From positions 1 through 57,281 of the forward strand of contig JAFSKF010000048.1 of NCBI GenBank assembly GCA_017449065.1: 57,281 bases of DNA, in the 5' to 3' direction. Below the pieces are notes generated by a model. That model ran no database searches and was not told where the DNA came from. It saw nothing but the letters and a program-made list of their open reading frames with translations. Shown piece after piece: positions 1 to 7,197 of the stretch. Positions within the stretch are counted from its first letter, which is position 1; every line of letters begins with the position of its first letter. Position numbers and translations under genes: made by a program. Source of the DNA: Bacteroidales bacterium. GTDB lineage: Bacteria > Bacteroidota > Bacteroidia > Bacteroidales > UBA3663.

Positions 1-2
1 AC

Positions 3-140
3 TATGGCTCTCGCTTCAAGCGGCAGAGCCTCTCTTCGATAGCCTTCCGACGCAGTGCTGACAAATGGATGAAGATAATTCTATTCGCCCTTTCAGTGGT
101 AATGATTCTTCTTGTCATCCTGACGTATGTCTTTTTATAG
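3..140 (+). CDS. C-terminal end of a membrane protein (partial)
   Basis: The frame is open from the window edge to a TAG at 138-140 and encodes 45 residues. A basic stretch (about residues 1-24) is followed by one hydrophobic helix (about residues 24-44) that ends the protein, so this is the tail of a membrane protein with a C-terminal anchor. The family is not recognisable from this piece. Its stop codon overlaps the first codons of the epimerase remnant in another frame, which suggests the two were joined by rearrangement rather than being natural neighbours. Confidence 0.4.
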   Translation, partial: YGSRFKRQSLSSIAFRRSADKWMKIILFALSVVMILLVILTYVFL

Positions 141-462
141 GACTGTTTTGAAGAAAATTAGAAATAGTCCTTGTCTTCTTCCCATTCCTCCATACGCTAT
201 ATATAATATAGGTAGTGGTCAGCCAGAGAACCTACTGGACTTCGTACAGACCCTGCAAGAGGAACTGGTCAGGGTAGGAGTCCTACCAGCTGATTTTAAC
301 TTCGAGACTCACAAAAAGTTGGTTCCTATGCAGCCTGACGATATGACCACGATGTATGTGAATGCAACAGCCTTAGAGCATGACTTTGCGTTTACTCCAA
401 AGATAAAACTCCGTGAAGGACTAAGGAAGTTTGCAAAAAGGTATAAGGAGTATTATTGTTGA
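127..462 (+). pseudogene. UDP-glucuronate 4-epimerase C-terminal remnant
   Basis: Residues from about 17 to the end (111) resemble the last ~90 residues of Bacteroidetes UDP-glucuronate 4-epimerases: the YNIGSGQPENLLDF segment, the HKKLVPMQPDD segment, and a REGLRKFAKRYKEYY tail. The NAD-binding Rossmann half, with its glycine motif and YxxxK, is absent. The first ~16 codons look unrelated and overlap the end of the upstream membrane protein. The full enzyme interconverts UDP-glucuronate and UDP-galacturonate for capsule sugars; this piece cannot. No obvious Shine-Dalgarno site precedes the ATG. Most likely a leftover from a rearrangement at a capsule locus. Confidence 0.65.
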
Positions 463-774
463 AGACTGGTTGATTACCAAGTACAGTTTTTCGCCTGAGT
501 CCGATAATAGTCCTCATAGAATCATGTCATATGGATACGACCACAGAATTCCACTCACTTTGATTTCGAACATTATTGATAAATACCTATACGGGTGTGA
601 CGAGATTTTCTAACAAATAACGATTGGATGAAATTTTATAATGAATGAGCGAGAGCCGGGGCTGCGAAGAAGCGGTCTCGGCTCTTGCTCATTATATCCA
701 AGAGATTATAAGGGTCAAGGTATAACGTTTTTGGATGGCAGTATGGAGGACTCTCAATTATTTTTCGTACCTTT
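463..774. other. Gene-poor stretch after the epimerase remnant
   Basis: I see no convincing gene here. A 60-codon frame at 431-613 overlaps the remnant, has no start signal and resembles nothing known to me. The stretch contains the hairpin at 644-693 and a possible promoter -7 box at 768-775. Confidence 0.5.
644..693 (+). terminator. Hairpin, probable terminator
   Basis: A 17-base left arm (644-660, starting AATGAGCGAGAGCC) pairs with 677-693 (ending GGCTCTTGCTCATT), with two mismatched or wobble positions and a 16-base loop. It follows the epimerase remnant and separates it from the next small genes. No strong T-run follows, so it may be an attenuator-like or structural element instead. 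Confidence 0.5.
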
Positions 775-775
775 G
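768..775 (+). promoter_or_regulatory. Possible -7 box (TACCTTTG)
   Basis: An exact match to the Bacteroidetes -7 consensus TAnnTTTG lies 5 bases before the ATG at 781. No TTG-type -33 element sits at the expected distance. If real, the transcript would be nearly leaderless. Confidence 0.3.
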
Positions 776-780
776 TGCAG

Positions 781-984
781 ATGAAACCGCCAACAATTAC
801 TTGGGATGCGAAAAAGGACTTCCTTGAGAAGTATCGAGCCTTGATGGAACAAGTGAACCATGGAGGCCATGACGCCTATTATCAGGTGAAGGAACTGCTT
901 GGCCCAGGTTTCCATTCGCATAACAAAATCCACAAGTCGGATAAAATTTATACGCGCAAGAAGAAACATAAAGGAGGGTGGTAA
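781..984 (+). CDS. Small basic hypothetical protein
   Basis: This is a 67-residue frame starting at ATG 781; an in-frame GTG at 775 is an alternative. The first ~45 residues are predicted mainly helical and the last ~20 are rich in Lys, Arg and His. No family is recognised. It is followed one base later by a frame with a good ribosome-binding site (AAAGGAGGGTGG overlapping the end of this frame), which supports translation through the region. The context (HAD nucleotidase, remnants of other genes) suggests phage- or plasmid-like accessory DNA. Confidence 0.35.
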   Translation: MKPPTITWDAKKDFLEKYRALMEQVNHGGHDAYYQVKELLGPGFHSHNKIHKSDKIYTRKKKHKGGW

Positions 985-985
985 G

Positions 986-1117
986 ATGCTTGACATAGAA
1001 AGAATCGATGCCTTCTGTCAGTACAAGACAGAAGTGGATGGAAAAGAACCGATGCCTAATGAAGTGTTCAAGGAACGTGAGAAAGTGATTTTTTACTCCC
1101 TTATTACATCAAGTTAA
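986..1117 (+). CDS. Hypothetical small ORF, probably 5' part of a frameshifted gene
   Basis: This 43-residue frame begins at ATG 986 with a strong Shine-Dalgarno (GGAGG about 10 bases upstream). It ends in a TAA soon after a run of six T (1089-1094). Adding one T to that run lets the protein continue as FLLPYYIKLKNW directly into the ATG of the next gene at 1129 with no stop. The start signal here is far better than at 1129, so 986-1764 may be one gene with a frameshift or a sequencing error in the homopolymer. No family is recognised for this N-terminal part. Confidence 0.45.
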   Translation: MLDIERIDAFCQYKTEVDGKEPMPNEVFKEREKVIFYSLITSS

Positions 1118-1128
1118 AAAATTGGACA

Positions 1129-1764
1129 ATGGAAGATTATAACGCAACAACAAGAAATGGTCATCAGTTGATAGATTTCTATGACTCTGACGCAAATACG
1201 CTGGATATACGTTCAAATGGGCTGTACCCATCGAAGATACTCACAGAACTGCGAGACAACTACGATAAGCGAGACAAGGGCATTGTGCATAAGAAGCGTA
1301 TCTTCGTGGATATGGATAATGTGCTGGTGGATTTCGATTCGGGGCTGGCTCAGGTCAGCGAAGAGGTGAAGCAGGAGTATGAAGGTCGCTTGGATGAGAT
1401 ACCAGGACTGTTCGGACTGATGAAGCCAATGCCTGGAGCCATAGAAGCAATGCACGAGTTGCAGAAGCGCTACGACTTGTTTATCCTCTCCACTGCTCCT
1501 TGGAAGAATCCTTCCGCTTGGTCGGATAAGGTGAAGTGGGTAACGCAATATCTTGATGACGTTTTCCACAAGCGTATGGTTATCACCCATCGAAAGGACT
1601 TGTGTCAGGGCGACTATCTGATAGATGACCGAGGCAAGAATGGAACAAGTGAGTTCTCTGGTGAATGGATAGAGTTCGGTTCGGAGAAGTTCCCTGATTG
1701 GAGAAGTGTACTTGAATATTTAAATGCAAAAGAAAAATATCCGTTGCACAACTATGGCAGATGA
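1129..1764 (+). CDS. HAD-superfamily 5'(3')-deoxyribonucleotidase-like protein
   Basis: From about residue 57 the protein resembles the NT5C-type 5'-nucleotidase branch of the HAD phosphatases. It has the DxD nucleophile motif (FVDMDNVLVDFD, D61 and D63), a Ser/Thr motif in LSTAPWKNPSAW near residue 122, and the late acidic YLIDDR motif. The expected reaction is dephosphorylation of nucleoside monophosphates. Residues 1-50 are not HAD. The segment ANTLDIRSNGLYPS resembles, from memory, the start of NADAR-type domains, but the rest of such a domain is missing, so this may be a fusion left by a deletion. The reading frame probably extends upstream through a T6 frameshift. The ORF is followed by a hairpin at 1824-1865. 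Confidence 0.7.
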   Translation: MEDYNATTRNGHQLIDFYDSDANTLDIRSNGLYPSKILTELRDNYDKRDKGIVHKKRIFVDMDNVLVDFDSGLAQVSEEVKQEYEGRLDEIPGLFGLMKPMPGAIEAMHELQKRYDLFILSTAPWKNPSAWSDKVKWVTQYLDDVFHKRMVITHRKDLCQGDYLIDDRGKNGTSEFSGEWIEFGSEKFPDWRSVLEYLNAKEKYPLHNYGR

Positions 1765-1823
1765 GGCTTTCGATGAGGAGGAGAAGAAGTGATTCCTGAT
1801 TAGGTTAACTTATATTTTACGAT

Positions 1824-1865
1824 TTTTGGTCGTTTTGTTTAATCGATTAAATGAAACGGCCAAAA
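1824..1865. terminator. Bidirectional hairpin between convergent genes
   Basis: Two 21-base arms (1824-1844 and 1845-1865) form an almost perfect palindrome centred on AATCGATT. Read on the plus strand, all three imperfect positions are G-U wobbles. It lies between the nucleotidase stop and the ClC stop, where a shared terminator is expected. Confidence 0.6.
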
Positions 1866-1867
1866 TT

Positions 1868-3667
1868 TTAGTCTTCGCTGAACGTTTTGAGCATATCGCG
1901 GTAGCTGCGGAAGATGTGGCTCTTGGAGAGCATACCGAGATATTGGCCGGATTGGTCGATGAGGGGGAGCGACCAGGCATTGGTGTTGTCGAAGAGGTTC
2001 ATGACTTCCGCCATGTTCATTTCCGGACGGATGCGGGCCAATGGACCGATCATGATGTCTTCCACTTTCATGCGATTGTACAGTCGGGATTGGAACATGA
2101 TGTTGCGGATATCGTCGAGGGTGACGATGCCCAAAAAGTGTCCGTCTGCCTCGCACACCGGGAAAGTGTTGTGCCGCGCTTCGGAAACCAGCTTCACCAG
2201 TTCGCCCAGGCGCATATCGGGCGAAACCACCTGATAGTCTTTTTCGACGAAGTCCTCCAGATGGAGCATCGTGAGCACCGCTTTGTCTTTGTGGTGGGTG
2301 ATGAGTTCGCCCTTCTGAGCCAGACGTCGCGTGTAGATGGAATAGGGTTCGAAGATGCGGATGGTGCCATACGATAGACACGAAGCAATCATCAGCGGCA
2401 GGAAGAGGTCGAAGCGACCGGTCAGTTCGGCCGACAGGAAGACGCCCATCAGCGGCGCGTGCATCACGCCACTCATCACGGCGGCCATACCCATCACGGC
2501 GAAGTTAGGTGTGGGCAGGAAGGTGAAATAGCCCAGATGATTGAGCACAAAGGCGAAGAGGAAGCCCGCGAAGTTGCCCAAAAAGAGGGAAGGGGCAAAG
2601 GTTCCGCCCACGCCGCCGCCCGCATTGGTGGCTGCTGTGGCAAACGACTTGGTGAGCATCAGCAGGATGATGAACACACAAAGCGTCAGAAACTGCGTGT
2701 TCGGAATGCCGTCCGAGCCTGTGAAGTTCACCAGCGCGTGGAAGATTGAGTTTTCGGTGATTTCCAGATTGTTGCCGTTATAGAGGTGCTGGATGCTTTC
2801 GTAGCCTTCGCCATAAAGGGGCGGCAGGAAGAAGATGGATACGCTCAGGAAAAGTGCGCCGCAAACCCATTTCGTCCATGGATTCCGGATCCGTTTGAAC
2901 CAGTCTTCAGCCAGAAATGTTGTACGGGTGAAATAGAGCGAAACGAAGCCGCAGAAGATGCCCAAAAGGATAACAAACGGGATACGATCGACGTTGAAAT
3001 CCATCACATCGTTGAAGCTGAACATCGCCTTGGGTCCGTCAACGGCATAAGCCACCGAGGCGGCTGTCACCGACGAGATGAGCAGCGGCATGATGGAGAA
3101 GGCGGTCAGGTCGAGCATCAGCACCTCGATGGTGAACAGCAAGCCGGCAATCGGAGCCTTGAAGATACCCGCAATGCCTGCCGTAGCGCCGCATCCCAGC
3201 AGAATCATCATGGTGTGCTGGTCGAGGCGGAATTTCCGTCCGAGGTTCGAACCGATGGCAGAACCTGTCAGCACGATAGGCGCCTCTGCACCCACCGATC
3301 CACCGAAGCCGATGGTGACGCTCGAAGCCAGCACGCTCGAATAGATGTTATGCAGCTTGATGATGGACTTCCTTTGCGAGATGGCGTACAGGATCTTGGT
3401 GACGCCGTGCGAAATATCGTCTTTCAGGATATATCGCACATAAATGCCTGCAATCAGGATGCCGACTGCCGGCCAGAGCAGGTAGAGGAAGTTGGCGCCG
3501 TCGATGAACGAGAAGGTGAGCAGATGCTGGAACGAATGGATGAGCCATTTCAGCACAAGCGCAGCAACGGCTCCCCCCAATCCGGTCAGGAAGGCCAGGA
3601 TCAGCACTAACTGCTGTTCCGTCAGGTGCTTGTCGCGCCACTTGAGCAAGGACTCAAACCATTTCAT
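1868..3667 (-). CDS. ClC-family chloride channel/antiporter with CBS domains
   Basis: This 599-residue protein has about ten hydrophobic segments (residues ~18-430) followed by a cytosolic pair of CBS domains (~465-590). The selectivity-filter segment GSVGAEAP (residues 123-130) keeps a Glu at the position of the ClC gating glutamate (E128). The later GGGVGGTFAPSLFLG segment matches the conserved GxFxP filter motif. ClC proteins move chloride, often in exchange for protons; the CBS pair usually senses nucleotides. It starts 12 bases after the stop of the threonylcarbamoyl-AMP synthase gene, so the two are probably co-transcribed. Confidence 0.92.
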   Translation of the reverse strand: MKWFESLLKWRDKHLTEQQLVLILAFLTGLGGAVAALVLKWLIHSFQHLLTFSFIDGANFLYLLWPAVGILIAGIYVRYILKDDISHGVTKILYAISQRKSIIKLHNIYSSVLASSVTIGFGGSVGAEAPIVLTGSAIGSNLGRKFRLDQHTMMILLGCGATAGIAGIFKAPIAGLLFTIEVLMLDLTAFSIMPLLISSVTAASVAYAVDGPKAMFSFNDVMDFNVDRIPFVILLGIFCGFVSLYFTRTTFLAEDWFKRIRNPWTKWVCGALFLSVSIFFLPPLYGEGYESIQHLYNGNNLEITENSIFHALVNFTGSDGIPNTQFLTLCVFIILLMLTKSFATAATNAGGGVGGTFAPSLFLGNFAGFLFAFVLNHLGYFTFLPTPNFAVMGMAAVMSGVMHAPLMGVFLSAELTGRFDLFLPLMIASCLSYGTIRIFEPYSIYTRRLAQKGELITHHKDKAVLTMLHLEDFVEKDYQVVSPDMRLGELVKLVSEARHNTFPVCEADGHFLGIVTLDDIRNIMFQSRLYNRMKVEDIMIGPLARIRPEMNMAEVMNLFDNTNAWSLPLIDQSGQYLGMLSKSHIFRSYRDMLKTFSED

Positions 3668-3679
3668 TGTCTGTTTCTT

Positions 3680-4255
3680 TTATCTGATTACTTGAATCAA
3701 TCCGCCGTCGCCCACTTTGATGATGCCCGATGGTGCTGGGTTCTCGGTCTCTTCCTGTCGGAGGGGAACGATATAATCGACAGCCTTTTTGATTTCTTCA
3801 CTGATGTCGGCATAACAGCGGGCGGTAGGTTGTCCGCTAATGTTGGCCGATGTGCTGACCAACGGTTTCTTCAATCGGGCGCAAAGTGTCTGGCTCACTT
3901 TTTCCTTCGTCAGACGCATGCCCATCGTGCCGTCTGCAGCAATCAGTTCGGGAGCCACATTACGGGCTCGGGGCAGAATTAGCGTCAGCGGCTTGTCGGC
4001 CACGTCCCAAAGGTCCCAGGCGATGTCGGGAATGTTTTGGAAATAGTAATCTACACGACCGATGGCATCGCACAGGCAGAGCATCGATTTGCTGTCTTCG
4101 CGACGTTTGATCTCATAGATTCTGCGCACCGCTTCGCTGTTGGTGGCATCGCACCCCAAGCCCCAAACCGTATCGGTCGGGTAGAGAATGACGCCTCCTC
4201 GGTTCAGCACGGAAACCGCTTCAGCGATGGCTTGATTGAATATCTGATTATCCAT
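3680..4255 (-). CDS. L-threonylcarbamoyladenylate synthase (Sua5/YciO/YrdC type)
   Basis: This 191-residue single-domain protein has the YrdC-family signature: ILYPTDTVWGLGCDA near residue 22, the basic KRR-KSMLCL segment, and the STSANISGQP motif near residue 135. The enzyme makes threonylcarbamoyl-AMP from threonine, bicarbonate and ATP, the first step of the t6A37 tRNA modification. The length fits the short TsaC-type form, without the extra C-terminal Sua5 domain. It lies directly upstream of the ClC gene and 14 bases downstream of a BRO-N/DinD remnant, whose promoter may drive it. Confidence 0.93.
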   Translation of the reverse strand: MDNQIFNQAIAEAVSVLNRGGVILYPTDTVWGLGCDATNSEAVRRIYEIKRREDSKSMLCLCDAIGRVDYYFQNIPDIAWDLWDVADKPLTLILPRARNVAPELIAADGTMGMRLTKEKVSQTLCARLKKPLVSTSANISGQPTARCYADISEEIKKAVDYIVPLRQEETENPAPSGIIKVGDGGLIQVIR

Positions 4256-4269
4256 AATTATTGCATCTA

Positions 4270-4708
4270 TTATTCTTCTCTTTTTTCAAGTTCCATTGTG
4301 TCATGAGCTGTACTGTCAATAGACTTGATATAATCAGAAGCACGTTCCGGAGATACCACAGAACGGCCAAGACGTCGCTCCATTGTCTGCCGTGCATCTC
4401 TTGCCACATTGCCGCCTTCCTGAGCAATACGCTAAAATGCCCTTTAAATCAGCTGCTTGCGTCTTGCGGCGCTTCCCGTCAGCGGCGGGTAATTTCAACT
4501 GGTAACAATTTGTTACCGTTTCATTTCCCTCTTTTAACAATCTGCCTTTCAATACTTTCCAATACTTGCGAGCGGTCTGATAATCTGCACTATCGGTTAA
4601 CACCTGTACTATATCCACTATTGCGAAATAGTATTTTTCCTGTTCTTCGTCCCAAACGAAGCGTACTTTCTTGCCCTCAAAGAGCTGGATAGCGAAATTG
4701 TCGTTCAT
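4270..4708 (-). pseudogene. BRO-N/DinD-like gene with internal deletion and frameshift
   Basis: From ATG 4706-4708 the frame gives ~85 residues matching the N-terminal BRO-N domain of DinD-like proteins (IQLFEGKKVRFVWDEE, AIVDIVQVLT, a Y-T-ARKYW-VLK segment, NCYQLKLPAADGKRR). It then enters an unrelated frame. In another frame the strand encodes the family's C-terminal end (IAQEGGNVARDARQTMERR, then GRSVVSPE) ending at TAA 4270-4272. The middle of the protein, by memory of the family about 150 residues or more, is absent. So the gene has lost its core and is out of frame. Intact relatives are DNA-damage-inducible or phage-like DNA-binding proteins. Confidence 0.75.
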
Positions 4709-4730
4709 CTTTATCTTAATAATAGCGGGG

Positions 4731-4738
4731 CAAAGATA
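4731..4738 (-). promoter_or_regulatory. -7 box (TATCTTTG) upstream of the DinD remnant
   Basis: On the minus strand, TATCTTTG followed by GCCCC lies about 23 bases before the remnant's ATG. No clear TTG -33 element is seen at 19-21 bases. The promoter may now serve the tsaC-like and ClC genes. Confidence 0.45.
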
Positions 4739-4741
4739 CAA

Positions 4742-5036
4742 AAAATCTTCGACATATTATAACAGTCGGGATAAAAAGTTTGGTTTTTCTTAAAAACTTT
4801 CTTCACTACCCAGTTTTTACTCCCCAGTTAGAGAAAATTTGCTGCCCAGTTAGAGAAAAAGTTTTTCTCAGTAAGGCGGTAAAAAAGGTCGGAACACCCT
4901 GATTTGCTGTCTCAGGAGTCTGCACGTGCGATGTCCGGGAGGGAACAAGTGTTGGCTCTCGGAGCCTGCAAATGCCAGCCTTTTCAGCATTGGTCGCTCA
5001 CCGCAGGAAATATTGCAAATCTTGGAAAAGTGTAGT
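4742..5036. other. Intergenic region with a short repeat
   Basis: No gene is seen. The left half holds the CCCAGTTAGAGAAAA repeats (4809-4869). The remainder, up to the phosphoesterase stop, shows no tRNA-like fold and no strong terminator. Confidence 0.5.
4809..4869. repeat. Interspersed repeat copy 1 (CCCAGTTAGAGAAAA)
   Basis: Three CCCAGTT units lie at about 4809, 4823 and 4845. The last continues into a dyad, AGAAAAA-G-TTTTTCT. The same word and dyad recur at 17960-17991 and 45595-45627, always between genes. Confidence 0.6.
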
Positions 5037-5528
5037 TCATCCCAGTTCGATGACTTCCAGATTCCTGATCTGGCCGTTGTCGAGCTCGAAGCGCATGAGG
5101 GTGCGTTGCACCTGTTGTCCGTAGGTGCCGGCGGCGCCCGGATTGAGTACCAAAGTGTTTAGGTTGTGGTCGAAGACAGCCTTGCAGATATGGGAATGAC
5201 CGCACACGAAAAGCATGGGCGGATTAGCGCGGAGCGAACTATAGAGGTCTCGCGGCCAACGTCCCGGATAGCCGCCAATGTGCGTCATCCAAACCGAAAC
5301 GCCTTCCAAGGTGAAGCGCTGGTCTTTGGGGTAGCGCAGACGCATCGACTGCGGATCGGCGTTGCCCCACACAATCCGGCAGGTCTTCCCGGTGGCCTCC
5401 AGCCGGTCGCAGATAGTTTCGTCCACCACGTCTCCAGCCAGCCAGATTTCATCGCACGGGGCGAAATACTTCAGGTAGCGATCGTCCCACCAAGCGTGCG
5501 TATCGCTGAAAAGTCCGATTTTCTTCAT
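5037..5528 (-). CDS. YfcE/MJ0936-type metallophosphoesterase
   Basis: This 163-residue protein starts at ATG 5528; a longer frame from 5561 would run into the upstream gene. The metal-binding motifs of calcineurin-like phosphoesterases are present in order: LFSDTHAWWD (D and H), LAGDVVD (GD), VWGNAD (GNxD, usually GNCD or GNHD), THIGGYPG (H) and CGHSH. Members cleave phosphodiesters with Mn or Ni, but the substrate cannot be read from the sequence. The start lies one base past the GH28 gene's stop, so the pair is probably one transcript. Confidence 0.88.
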   Translation of the reverse strand: MKKIGLFSDTHAWWDDRYLKYFAPCDEIWLAGDVVDETICDRLEATGKTCRIVWGNADPQSMRLRYPKDQRFTLEGVSVWMTHIGGYPGRWPRDLYSSLRANPPMLFVCGHSHICKAVFDHNLNTLVLNPGAAGTYGQQVQRTLMRFELDNGQIRNLEVIELG

Positions 5529-5529
5529 C

Positions 5530-6999
5530 TTACCATACGTCGCACATCTGGCGAACCTCACTCAATGCCGGACGTTCAGGCAGCGTGTCGCCATTCACGC
5601 GGCAGTTCTCGAACCGGTAGTCATCTACATGGAAAAGATAGTATGCATGTGTGGCCGAATCGACCTCGAAATCCCGGACCTTGATGTCGCGCATCGGCAG
5701 TTCCTCCAAACCGTCGAAGTAAATAGCGTAGGCCTGCGCCTTGCGGGCATGCACCTGAGCGATGCGAAAATCTTCATATTGGGCGGGCGACTGACCGCCG
5801 CGATAGCCGAAATAGTTGTTTTCGAAGCGTAGCACAGCGCCTTGTGCCTCTTGCAATTCGATGTTCCGGACCCACACATTGCGGATATAGCCGCCGCGAT
5901 CCTTGTTCGACTTGAACAGCAATCCGTTTTTCACTTGGCCGATACGGACAGAATCGACATACACATGATGCACGCCACCGCTCATCTCGCTGCCGATGCA
6001 GAGTCCGTTGCACTCCGACTGGAACAGGCAGTTGCGGATCACGATGTTGTGCGAAGCTCGGCCCACGCGGCGTCCGTCCAGGTCGCGCCCCGATTTGATG
6101 GCAATCGCATCGTCGCCCGTTTGGAAGGTGCAGCGTTCGATGAGCACCTCCGACGAAGATTCCGGGTCGCAGCCGTCGTTGTTCGGGTTGTGGCTCCGGA
6201 TGGTCACATCACGTACCGTGATATGCTGGCTGTACAGCGGATGGATGCACCAGAAAGGACTGTCCTTGAGTGTGATGCCTTCCACCAGAATGCGTCGGCA
6301 GTTGTAGAACTCGATGGCGCAGGGACGCAGGAAAGTGCCCTTACCGAATACGCGATCTGCCAGCGGAACGAAAACCGCCGTATCGGATGGCGTGCCTATT
6401 TCGCGCAGACGGCGCACATCGTCCATTTCCACCGTTTCGCCATGCGTACCGTGTATGTTCTCCGTAAAGTCGTTCTCGCCAGGCACCATACCCCAAGCCG
6501 CCATTTCCAGGCTGCCTTGCGCGTCGATGGTTCCCTGTCCCGTTATCGCAATATCTTCCGCATTGTTGGCATAGATCATCGCCGACCGGCCCATCAGGTC
6601 GGTACCTTCCCAGCGTGTCGGCACCACAGGCAGAAAATCGTCGCCCCGCCCGCTGAACTGCAATACGGCATCGGCTTCCAAGTGCAGGTTAACGCGACTG
6701 CGCAGCCACAGCGTGCCGTTCAGCCGGTACAACCCCGCCTTGACCGATACGGTACCGCCGCCTTGTGCTGCGCAGCTGTCGATGACGGCCTGCAGTTTCT
6801 GCAGATGCCAGCCGTTATCGTCGGCCTCATCCTGAAACACCCATTGCCGGTCGGACAGTTTGGGCGTTTGTATCTGCGCCACAATAGCGCTGACGGTTTC
6901 GTCGAAAGGATTGGTGGTCACCTTTGCAGGCTCCTTATGGCAGGCTGCGAGGGCTGTCAACAGCAGCCCACCAAACGAAAAATAATATAAATGTTTCAT
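5530..6999 (-). CDS. GH28-family polygalacturonase-like lipoprotein
   Basis: This 489-residue protein has a lipoprotein signal peptide with lipobox LAAC (Cys20), so it should be anchored in an outer or inner membrane leaflet. The C-terminal ~350 residues form a right-handed beta-helix of the GH28 type. Two acidic motifs expected for the catalytic centre are visible: NNDGCD near residue 275 and GDDAIAIKSG near residue 297. They are followed by a CIGSEMSGG segment and LLFKSNKDRGGY near the RIK position. The expected role is hydrolysis of galacturonan or of rhamnogalacturonan side groups in pectin. It sits apart from the SusC/D pectin locus at 24-34 kb. Confidence 0.87.
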   Translation of the reverse strand: MKHLYYFSFGGLLLTALAACHKEPAKVTTNPFDETVSAIVAQIQTPKLSDRQWVFQDEADDNGWHLQKLQAVIDSCAAQGGGTVSVKAGLYRLNGTLWLRSRVNLHLEADAVLQFSGRGDDFLPVVPTRWEGTDLMGRSAMIYANNAEDIAITGQGTIDAQGSLEMAAWGMVPGENDFTENIHGTHGETVEMDDVRRLREIGTPSDTAVFVPLADRVFGKGTFLRPCAIEFYNCRRILVEGITLKDSPFWCIHPLYSQHITVRDVTIRSHNPNNDGCDPESSSEVLIERCTFQTGDDAIAIKSGRDLDGRRVGRASHNIVIRNCLFQSECNGLCIGSEMSGGVHHVYVDSVRIGQVKNGLLFKSNKDRGGYIRNVWVRNIELQEAQGAVLRFENNYFGYRGGQSPAQYEDFRIAQVHARKAQAYAIYFDGLEELPMRDIKVRDFEVDSATHAYYLFHVDDYRFENCRVNGDTLPERPALSEVRQMCDVW

Positions 7000-7003
7000 G
7001 CCG

Positions 7004-7035
7004 CAAATTTACATTATTTCCTTTATGTTTCCAAA
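7004..7035 (-). promoter_or_regulatory. Promoter of the GH28 gene
   Basis: Minus strand: TTTG (7035-7032), a 20-base spacer, then TAAATTTG (7011-7004), an excellent Bacteroidetes promoter. The predicted transcription start falls on or within about two bases of the GH28 ATG at 6999, so the mRNA may be leaderless. Confidence 0.6.
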
Positions 7036-7135
7036 TTATCGGGCAAGAAAATGGTGAGGGAGTCCGAAAACCGGCCTGTTGCGGTGTTTGTTTTTGGCCA
7101 TATCTTCAATTGTCAGACAAATGTCAGTTTCTTTT

Positions 7136-7167
7136 TTTGCTGTTTTCTGAATGTTGTCCTACCTTTG
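7136..7167 (+). promoter_or_regulatory. Promoter of the DUF2723 gene
   Basis: TTTG (7136-7139), a 20-base spacer and TACCTTTG (7160-7167) fit the Bacteroidetes consensus. The predicted leader before ATG 7198 is about 25 bases. Confidence 0.7.
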
Positions 7168-7197
7168 CGGCAAAATTGCAAATGGTAGAACAACATC

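Noticed and set aside
431..613. A 60-codon frame after the epimerase remnant
   Set aside because: It overlaps the remnant, lacks a ribosome-binding site and resembles nothing known.
2786..3610. A 274-codon plus-strand frame opposite the ClC gene
   Set aside because: The product is composed of charged low-similarity sequence with no family, while the minus strand has unmistakable ClC motifs.
4742..5036. A tRNA or small RNA gene in the gap
   Set aside because: No cloverleaf, no TTCGA-type loop and no acceptor stem could be found.
5842..6990. A 382-codon plus-strand frame
   Set aside because: It lies wholly opposite the GH28 gene, which has a promoter, a lipoprotein signal and family motifs. 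The plus-strand product has no signal, no start site and no recognisable domain.
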